From: Alphaproteobacteria bacterium
Lineage (GTDB): Bacteria > Pseudomonadota > Alphaproteobacteria > Rickettsiales > UBA998
Assembly (NCBI GenBank): GCA_004292675.1
Contig: RDXO01000023.1
Span: 1 to 55,676 of the forward strand
Direction: 5' to 3'
DNA: 55,676 nt
Made by a program: the position numbers and the translations under genes. Below, in pieces: positions 50,154 through 55,676 of the stretch (its first letter is position 1; the number at the start of each line of letters is the position of its first letter). The notes beneath the pieces are model-generated. The model saw only the letters and a list, made by a program, of their open reading frames with translations, searched no databases and was not told the origin of the DNA.

Positions 50154-51563
50154 TTAGTTCTTTTTGGATGCCCCAGCATTACCCGTTGCAGGAGTCACGA
50201 CATGGGATTGATAAAGATGCAACCCACGAATCAGATCCACTGCACGGCTCAACTGATAATCATCTTTTGTTTTATCCGATGTTTCTTCTTTAGATTTAGT
50301 AAATTTCTGCACCATTTCAGGCAAAGATTTTCCGAGTTTTTTTGCATCGCGATCATTGCCATTTTGCAAACGTCCGCGCAATTCTGCTTCTGATCGTAAC
50401 CCTTCTTGCGTGATTTCCTCAACTTTTGCAGGTTTCACGATAATATCTGGTTCAATCCCCTTCGCTTGAATCGAGATGCCTGACGGCGTATAATAAAGCG
50501 AGGTTGTCAAACGCATCGCGCCATGATCTTCCAAAGGAATCACCGTCTGCACTGAACCTTTCCCGAACGATTTTGTTCCCATAATCACCGCACGACGATG
50601 ATCCTTCAACGCTCCTGCAACAATTTCTGAAGCCGAAGCCGATCCTTGATTGATCAATACAACAATAGGCAAATTATTCAACACATCCCCTGGGGTGGCT
50701 GAGAAACGCTGCGTATCATTGGGGTTGCGTTCACGCGTTGACACAATTTCTCCCCGTTCAAGGAAGGCATCCGATACAGTAATCGCTTGATCCAACAACC
50801 CTCCCGGATTATTGCGCAAATCCAGCACCAACCCTGCCATATTCGGAATCTCTTTTTTGAGTTTCGCAATCGATTCAATCATCGTAGGTGTTGTTTTTTC
50901 TGAGAATGAGGTAATACGAACATAGCCCACATCCCCTTCTGAATGTGATCGCACTGACTGAATCTTAATCAGATCACGTTTAATGATAATATCCAACGGT
51001 TCTTTCTCACCCTCACGCAGAATCGTGATTTTGATGTTTGTTCCCACAGGACCACGCATTTTCTCTACAGCTTCAGAGAGGTTCAACCCCATCACCGCTT
51101 CACCATCAATCTGGCTGATATAATCCCCTGCTTGCACACCCGCTTTTGCAGCCGGTGTATCATCGATGGGGGATACAACCTTCACCAAGCCATTTTCCAT
51201 ACTGACTTCAATACCAAGACCGCCAAATTCGCCCTTAGTTTGCACTTTCATTTCTTTGAAATGCTCTTTATTCAAATAGCCCGAATGCGGATCAAGTGAA
51301 GTCAACATCCCGTTCAGTGCTGCCTCAATCAACTTTTCTTCGCTAATTTCTTCCACATAATCACGGCGCACACGTTCAAACACATCACCAAAAAGATTGA
51401 GCAATTCATAGGTAGATTGCGTTTTTTCCTCAGCCTTCGATGCGGGTGTCGCATAGGTAGGCGCACACCATAATACCATCATGGAGGTGGCAAGCATCAT
51501 GGAACGCCATGCAGCGCGACGGGAAAAAACAGAACAAGTAAAAGCAACAGATTTTTTTTGCAT
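50154..51563 (-). CDS. ctpA: carboxyl-terminal processing protease (S41, CtpA)
   Basis: A periplasmic serine protease trimming envelope proteins. It has 469 residues. A signal peptide ends near YATPA (residue 40). An N-terminal helical region (LNLFGDVFERVRRDYVEE) precedes a PDZ domain (about 100-180, GGLGIEVSMENG) and the S41 catalytic core with the Ser region INQGSASASEIVAGALKD and the Lys in GTKSFGKGSVQ. A Lys/Glu-rich tail follows. It overlaps no gene; 21 bases separate it from envC. Confidence 0.96.
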   Translation of the reverse strand: MQKKSVAFTCSVFSRRAAWRSMMLATSMMVLWCAPTYATPASKAEEKTQSTYELLNLFGDVFERVRRDYVEEISEEKLIEAALNGMLTSLDPHSGYLNKEHFKEMKVQTKGEFGGLGIEVSMENGLVKVVSPIDDTPAAKAGVQAGDYISQIDGEAVMGLNLSEAVEKMRGPVGTNIKITILREGEKEPLDIIIKRDLIKIQSVRSHSEGDVGYVRITSFSEKTTPTMIESIAKLKKEIPNMAGLVLDLRNNPGGLLDQAITVSDAFLERGEIVSTRERNPNDTQRFSATPGDVLNNLPIVVLINQGSASASEIVAGALKDHRRAVIMGTKSFGKGSVQTVIPLEDHGAMRLTTSLYYTPSGISIQAKGIEPDIIVKPAKVEEITQEGLRSEAELRGRLQNGNDRDAKKLGKSLPEMVQKFTKSKEETSDKTKDDYQLSRAVDLIRGLHLYQSHVVTPATGNAGASKKN

Positions 51564-51584
51564 AATTATCTTAGATGAGCGAGG

Positions 51585-52841
51585 TTAATATTGTGCGACA
51601 GATGAAGGTGACCTAGCAAACCACGGCATAGGATCAACGACCTTAGATTGATGTCGCAATTCAAGATACAGAGTTTGTGACGTTGTATCATGCCCCATCA
51701 CACCAACGGGCGTTCCATCCAGCAATTTCTGTCCGCGTGTGACATTTATGCGTTGTAATCCCGCAAGAAGGGTGTGATAATCTTTGCTATGACGGATAAT
51801 CACCATATTGCCATATTCTAAAAATTTTCCCACATACAGCACTTCACCCGCAAATGGCGCACTCACCATGCCGCCTTGCACGGCACGCACTTCAATCCCT
51901 TTAAGGCGATCATTGCCACCACGCGCTTGCCCATAGCGTCCCGTAATGCGCCCTTGTACGGGCAGACGTAACCTGCCACGCGCATTCACGAATGAGCCAT
52001 GCAACACGCCTTGCCTTGGGGGCGTAGCTTCCACGGTGCTACGCATAATAGGTTGGGTATTGAGGCTATATTCTGGCTTTTTTTGAGGATGAATATGCGC
52101 AAACTGACGCTCCGTTACCTCGCGCTCTTGCTCTAGCCCTTGCATCAACGCCTCTAAAGACGTTGCCTTTTGCGCTAACTTCGCAATGCGTTGTTCCTGC
52201 TCTTGGCTTTCACGGCTCAACACATCCATATGCTGTTGTTGCTCCTTAATTTCAGCAAAAAGCTGTTCGCGTTCTTCATCTAAAAGGGCTTTTTTCTTTT
52301 GTGTTTCTTCTTTTTTATCCGTAATTTTAGCACGCACTTCTTCCAATGCCACCATATCTTCGTTCAAGGATCGCATTTGTTTTTTAAGCCCTACCGTTGT
52401 CATATGTAATGCCCGTGACGTGAGTGCTTGATGACGTGCATCTTCAGGAAGCATAAAGGCAGCAATCTGTGGGCGATTATGTAAACTCCATGCCGCACTG
52501 ATCATATAGCCTGCATGACGGCGTTGCGCTGTGAGGGTTTGTTGCAATACCGCCTCTTCATCAGCGCGTTGCGTCAATTCATCTTCTAAGCGTTCCACCT
52601 CGCGTTCTAACGCATGAATCGCATCAACCTTTTGCTGCATATGGGTGCGCTGATCCTTCATGGCATTCGCACTATGACGAATCATCACCAGCGTCAAATC
52701 TCTTTGCGCTTCGGCATCTTTCATCTTTTTGCGCACCATTTCCAGCTTGTAGGCAGGTTCATTTTTGTGCGATGTTTCTGCATAAAGCGGGTGCGCAACT
52801 GCCATGCACATAGCTGATAGAGTCAACAATTTAGATGGCAT
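51585..52841 (-). CDS. envC: EnvC-like murein hydrolase activator
   Basis: A 418-residue periplasmic protein. A signal peptide ends near residue 21 (HPLYA), followed by a long coiled coil (about 25-235) and a C-terminal LytM domain (about 290-410). The LytM metal ligands are not conserved: the usual H-x-GID site reads LKGIEV and the HxH-like site reads LYLELR. This is the mark of EnvC activators, which switch on amidases rather than cut murein themselves. ATG 52841 overlaps the gpmI stop; the longer frame lacks a signal peptide start. Confidence 0.9.
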   Translation of the reverse strand: MPSKLLTLSAMCMAVAHPLYAETSHKNEPAYKLEMVRKKMKDAEAQRDLTLVMIRHSANAMKDQRTHMQQKVDAIHALEREVERLEDELTQRADEEAVLQQTLTAQRRHAGYMISAAWSLHNRPQIAAFMLPEDARHQALTSRALHMTTVGLKKQMRSLNEDMVALEEVRAKITDKKEETQKKKALLDEEREQLFAEIKEQQQHMDVLSRESQEQEQRIAKLAQKATSLEALMQGLEQEREVTERQFAHIHPQKKPEYSLNTQPIMRSTVEATPPRQGVLHGSFVNARGRLRLPVQGRITGRYGQARGGNDRLKGIEVRAVQGGMVSAPFAGEVLYVGKFLEYGNMVIIRHSKDYHTLLAGLQRINVTRGQKLLDGTPVGVMGHDTTSQTLYLELRHQSKVVDPMPWFARSPSSVAQY

Positions 52842-54450
52842 AATGCAACCGCATATCATGCGCCGCCACATACACCCCTGTCGGATGCATTAAGCTCACG
52901 CCCGTCATTTCAGATGCTTTGGGCAATCCCATAAGCTCAAGGATAGTCGGCGCAATATCGGCTAATGTACCTTCTGTGCGAATCTGCACCGCTCCCGCAC
53001 CAAACGCCACAAAGGGTACGGGATAAATCGTATGTTGCGTATGCGGATTGCCCCCTGCATCTTGCATTAATTCAACATTGCCGTGATCCGCCGTCACCAA
53101 TAACACTCCCCCCACCTGCTTCATCGCGTCCATAATGCGTCCAAGGCAGACATCCACGGCTTCAACCGCTTGCACGGCAGCAGAAAACACCCCCGTATGC
53201 CCCACCATATCAGGATTCGCATAATTCACGATCATTAACTGATAATGCTGTGAGGCAATGGCTTCCACAAGTTTGTCCGTGACTTCAAAAGCAGACATTT
53301 CAGGCTTCATATCATAGGTTGCCACATTCGGAGACGGAACTAAAATCCGATCTTCCCCTTCAAAGCACGGATTGCCTCCGCTCATAAAATAAGTGACATG
53401 GTTATATTTTTCCGTCTCGGCAATGCGTAATTGTCGCTTGCCCGCAAGAGAAACTAACTCACCAAGCGTATGATTCAAGCGTTCCATCGGGATAATGGCA
53501 GGAATCTGCAACGGGCAATCTTCCGCCCAATAATCCGCCATCCCTAAGACGCGTTGCCCATAGCAATGGGGGCGCGCAAACGGTATATCCCATGCAGGAA
53601 GGGTCAATGCCATCATGATTTGACGCGCACGATCGGGTCGAAAATTGCACATAAGAATGCCGTCTTCTGGTTTCATGCCCGCATAATCATGTGCGCTTGC
53701 AGGAGGGAAGAACTCATCACCTCGCGCATCATTGGCATAATGCTGCGCTAATGCTGCGCGTGCATCGTGGAAACACGCCCCCGATGCTACGCCATGCATC
53801 ATCACTTCATAACCACGCGCCACACGATCCCACTTCATATCCCGATCCATGGTAAAATAACGCCCCGCAATCGTTCCTAACCGAATATGCGGATGCGATG
53901 CCACAAGCGCAAGGGCGCGATCAAGATAACCATGTTCATGCGCGCTGTGTGGTGGTGTATCGCGTCCATCCAAAATCACATGCAGCACCACTTCTATATC
54001 TTCTTGCGCCAAAATATGCGCCAATGCATCAATATGTTCTTGATGTGCATGAACCCCACCGTCAGAATATAACCCCATAAGGTGGCACACTCCGCCTGAG
54101 GTGCGCATTTCCGCTATAAATTCTTGCAACGCCTCTGCTTCACGTAAATTATTATTGGCAACTGCCTCATTAATCCGAGGGAATAATTGGCTAGGCGGTC
54201 GCCCTGCCCCGATATTCATATGCCCCACTTCGGAATTGCCCATCTGTTTGGCAGGCAACCCAACATATTCTTCCGATGCCTGAATCTCTCCATATGCACC
54301 TTGCGCGCACAAACGCTCCCAGTTTGGTATATGAGCGGCAGCAATCGCATTATGCGTGGCATCGGATCGCGCCCCCCAGCCATCAAGGATGCATAACAGC
54401 ACGGGCGGGGTACGATCATCATTATTATGTGTAGGGGGAGTTGAATTCAT
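52831..54450 (-). CDS. gpmI: 2,3-bisphosphoglycerate-independent phosphoglycerate mutase
   Basis: Interconverts 3- and 2-phosphoglycerate with Mn. It has 539 residues. LLCILDGWGARSD at the start, the active-site Ser in MGNSEVGHMNIGAGR, VLHVILDGRDTPP, GRYFTMDRD, NFRPDRARQI, and the metal ligands in NYANPDMVGHTG and VTADHGNVE are all present. ATG 54450 follows GAGGTG at good spacing. It is the first gene of the long minus-strand operon ending in the efflux adaptor. Confidence 0.97.
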   Translation of the reverse strand: MNSTPPTHNNDDRTPPVLLCILDGWGARSDATHNAIAAAHIPNWERLCAQGAYGEIQASEEYVGLPAKQMGNSEVGHMNIGAGRPPSQLFPRINEAVANNNLREAEALQEFIAEMRTSGGVCHLMGLYSDGGVHAHQEHIDALAHILAQEDIEVVLHVILDGRDTPPHSAHEHGYLDRALALVASHPHIRLGTIAGRYFTMDRDMKWDRVARGYEVMMHGVASGACFHDARAALAQHYANDARGDEFFPPASAHDYAGMKPEDGILMCNFRPDRARQIMMALTLPAWDIPFARPHCYGQRVLGMADYWAEDCPLQIPAIIPMERLNHTLGELVSLAGKRQLRIAETEKYNHVTYFMSGGNPCFEGEDRILVPSPNVATYDMKPEMSAFEVTDKLVEAIASQHYQLMIVNYANPDMVGHTGVFSAAVQAVEAVDVCLGRIMDAMKQVGGVLLVTADHGNVELMQDAGGNPHTQHTIYPVPFVAFGAGAVQIRTEGTLADIAPTILELMGLPKASEMTGVSLMHPTGVYVAAHDMRLHYAI

Positions 54451-54603
54451 GAGTTGCACCTCATCCAAAATATTTTTATCATCTTTATGTGAAAAGCTAT
54501 AGGACACTATAGCACCAAGATTATCAGAACAAAAGCCTTGTTTGATAGAGCGCAGGTAATTTTTGTATGATTTATAAAAAACTCTACATAACTCTCATTT
54601 CTT

Positions 54604-54673
54604 GTCATACCAGCGAAAGTTGGTATCGATGACATAGTATTGTTACTGGATTCCCGCCTAAAGTAGGAATGAC
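54604..54673. repeat. palindromic repeat, diverged copy
   Basis: GTCATACCAGCGAAAG/TTGGTAT and CTGGATTCCCGCC/GTAGGAATGAC face each other, the same arrangement as at 2379-2447, with more mismatches in the stems. Confidence 0.7.
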
Positions 54674-54702
54674 AAATTTTAATGATTCCCCATAAAAAAC
54701 CC

Positions 54703-54731
54703 TTGACATGTCGCACCTATATCACTATAAA
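54703..54731 (+). promoter_or_regulatory. promoter of FGDPDG copy 3
   Basis: A perfect TTGACA (54703-54708) and TATAAA (54726-54731) are separated by exactly 17 bases. The leader would be about 87 bases. Confidence 0.75.
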
Positions 54732-54824
54732 ATTCGAAGAACTTCTTTTTATGTATCATTTTTGTTACAGTCAAGGTTTAGTTTCTGGCTACATTGTTGT
54801 TTTTACCCAAAGAGGTACTTTATC

Positions 54825-55343
54825 ATGGCTACTGAAGATTTATGTCCGTGCAAAAAAAGTCCATCTACTTGCGCACAAACTATGTGTGACAAGAAGCGGG
54901 TTGTTTCCGTTAATAATGGTCTGACCGATGTGTCCGATCATGACTGGGGGAAAACTACTACCGAAGGCGAAGGATGGCATTCTGAAAAATTGTGCCAACT
55001 TGTTGGCTTGTCCGAGGAACATACCGTCATTGTCATTGCTGAAATTAATGCAACCTTTCAAATGAAATTTGGAGGTTGGGTCGGAAAAAAATCGGAGATG
55101 TATCTTCAACAATTTTCTGACTGTCATCGATCTGCAGATGGTCACCGCTTCGGTGATCCTGATGGGTTGTACGGGTGGTTCTTCACGGTCGCACGCAAAG
55201 GATATTATGCTCTCGAGTATGTTCCTTTTGTGAACGATCTGCGCATTTGGGCACGCTTGGATAGTTTTATTCTTCGGAATAATACCAATCCCGTTGTCCA
55301 ACGCTACATTTCCAAACTTGCCTGCCTATTAGTTGTATGGTAA
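54825..55343 (+). CDS. FGDPDG-family protein, copy 3
   Basis: A 172-residue protein from ATG 54825, preceded by AGAGGTACTTTAT as in copy 1. Its N-terminal 50 residues differ from copy 1: they hold four cysteines (C7, C9, C16, C21 in LCPCKKSPSTCAQTMC), which could bind a metal. The conserved module then runs GWHSEKLCQLVGLSEEHT, VIAEINATFQMKFGG, HRFGDPDGLYG, YALEYVPFVNDLRIWARLD and NPVVQRYISKL. It is closest to copy 1 in this module. There is no signal peptide. The longer frame starting 54708 overlaps the promoter and is not used. Confidence 0.75.
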   Translation: MATEDLCPCKKSPSTCAQTMCDKKRVVSVNNGLTDVSDHDWGKTTTEGEGWHSEKLCQLVGLSEEHTVIVIAEINATFQMKFGGWVGKKSEMYLQQFSDCHRSADGHRFGDPDGLYGWFFTVARKGYYALEYVPFVNDLRIWARLDSFILRNNTNPVVQRYISKLACLLVVW

Positions 55344-55350
55344 GTTAAAC

Positions 55351-55387
55351 AAAAGAGTCTGTTCCCACCTTGGGGACAGGCTCTTTT
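55351..55387 (+). terminator. terminator of FGDPDG copy 3 (family hairpin)
   Basis: AAAAGAG/CTCTTTT outer arms and CTGTTCCC/GGGGACAGG inner arms. The sequence AAACAAAAGAGTCTGTTCCC also occurs after copy 1 with two more A, so the terminator was duplicated with the gene. Confidence 0.88.
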
Positions 55388-55389
55388 GC

Positions 55390-55511
55390 TATAGTGCTTC
55401 CATTATATGATTACCAATTGATCGGCAATTATATAATGGAAAAAGCACTATACATCATAGTGTTATAGTCGTTTGACACAAAAAATGAGTGATTTTTTTG
55501 TCAAACGACTA
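55390..55511. repeat. MITE-like palindromic element, right copy
   Basis: Hairpin 1 (55390-55452) has the same arms as the left copy with about 22 extra bases in its loop. Hairpin 2 (55466-55511) has 19-20 paired bases (TAGTCGTTTGACA...TGTCAAACGACTA) and is more perfect than on the left. CATCATAGTGTTATAGTCG joins the two in both copies. Confidence 0.8.
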
Positions 55512-55660
55512 TATGTGCAGGCATCATGCTCGTTACAACGCCACAATCAGCTCAACGTGCAACCTAACGTACATGAATAGCTGTCCATCCCCGTCAGGTT
55601 GGGTTGCATCAGATGCCATAATGTGGCAGAATGTAATCAACTGGCTAAAGGAGAAGGGCT

Positions 55661-55676
55661 ATGGCACAGATACAGC
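55661..55676 (+). CDS. possible start of a gene running off the right edge
   Basis: ATG at 55661 follows AAAGGAGAAGGGCT, a good ribosome site, and reads MAQIQ before the edge. A different frame is open from 55513 through the edge (with WVASDAIMWQNVINWLKEKGYG), so the true frame cannot be decided here. Confidence 0.3.

Larger units (their letters stand above)
54451..54824. other. divergent intergenic region between gpmI and FGDPDG copy 3
   Basis: About 374 bases. It holds CACTATAGCACC just upstream of gpmI (a possible -10 region for the minus operon), a diverged palindromic repeat, and the promoter and 87-base leader of copy 3. No other gene was seen. Confidence 0.6.

Noticed and set aside
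54708..54824. N-terminal extension of FGDPDG copy 3 (frame open from 54708)
   Set aside because: It would start inside the -35 element; ATG 54825 has a good Shine-Dalgarno and the same leader as copy 1.
55513..55676. Frame open through the right edge with several Trp residues
   Set aside because: It begins in the repeat, has no ribosome-binding site and conflicts with the better-placed ATG at 55661; it cannot be decided from this window.
1..55676. CRISPR arrays, tRNA or rRNA genes, transposase genes
   Set aside because: Both strands were scanned by eye for regularly spaced direct repeats, TTCGA-type T-loops and transposase motifs; none was convincing.

Overview
The window looks like a chromosomal segment of a Gram-negative alphaproteobacterium. 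Support: a gpmI-envC-ctpA-divergent polysaccharide deacetylase-rppH run of the alphaproteobacterial type, an LPS export block (kdsD-lptC-lptA-lptB), the start of a dcw cluster with a meso-diaminopimelate-type MurE, and an alphaproteobacterial-length L28 protein. By eye the base composition is moderately AT-leaning. Translatable palindromic repeats, MITE-like elements and an MshE-type ATPase suggest a deep-branching, possibly host- or surface-associated lineage (Holosporales, Rickettsiales-like and Micavibrionales are all possible), but nothing here fixes the order. No rRNA, tRNA, CRISPR array or transposase was recognised.

Layout. 1-9.8 kb: rpmB, nusB-metX, a pentapeptide-repeat membrane protein carrying half of a palindromic repeat inside its coding region, mazG, and a minus-strand operon of an unknown protein, an ECF sigma factor and a membrane-anchored von Willebrand A protein. 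10-19 kb: glutathione peroxidase, fabD, rho, dxs, a phage/GTA-type NlpC/P60 peptidase, a small lipoprotein and plsC, interspersed with two dispersed repeat families. 19.2-26.5 kb: a regulatory region with a perfect inverted pair of DnaA boxes, an IHF-like site, a sigma70 promoter and four 10-bp-phased MraZ-type boxes; then a small membrane protein, mraZ, rsmH, ftsL, ftsI, murE and murF. The dcw run stops at murF and is followed by a strong promoter, a 52-residue Cys/His protein and a terminator. 26.8-35.6 kb: Xaa-Pro aminopeptidase, a BMP-type binding protein, DUF2335 protein, a GGDEF cyclase and the LPS/Lpt operon.

35.6-42.7 kb (minus strand) is a compact type IV pilus/type II secretion-like operon: an ATPase with an MshEN domain, a GspF-like platform protein, a PilM/GspL-like protein, a PilO/GspM-like protein and a secreted repeat protein weakly like MshK/GspB. 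No pilin, prepilin peptidase or secretin is present. An ABC ATPase without a permease follows. 43.9-45.3 kb holds two copies, and 54.7-55.4 kb a third copy, of an unrecognised gene family (here called the FGDPDG family). Each copy has its own promoter, at least two have the same ribosome-binding leader, and all three end in the same terminator hairpin. This cassette-like family is the best candidate here for something undescribed. 45.3-54.5 kb (minus strand) is one long housekeeping operon reading gpmI, envC, ctpA, deacetylase, rppH, rph, rdgB, FMN reductase and an efflux periplasmic adaptor. A MITE-like element occurs near both ends of the window.

All calls come from reading the sequence and translations by eye; no database search was run. 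Family names rest on motif recognition, and start codons were adjusted where an ATG with a Shine-Dalgarno or an ATGA overlap was better than the longest frame.
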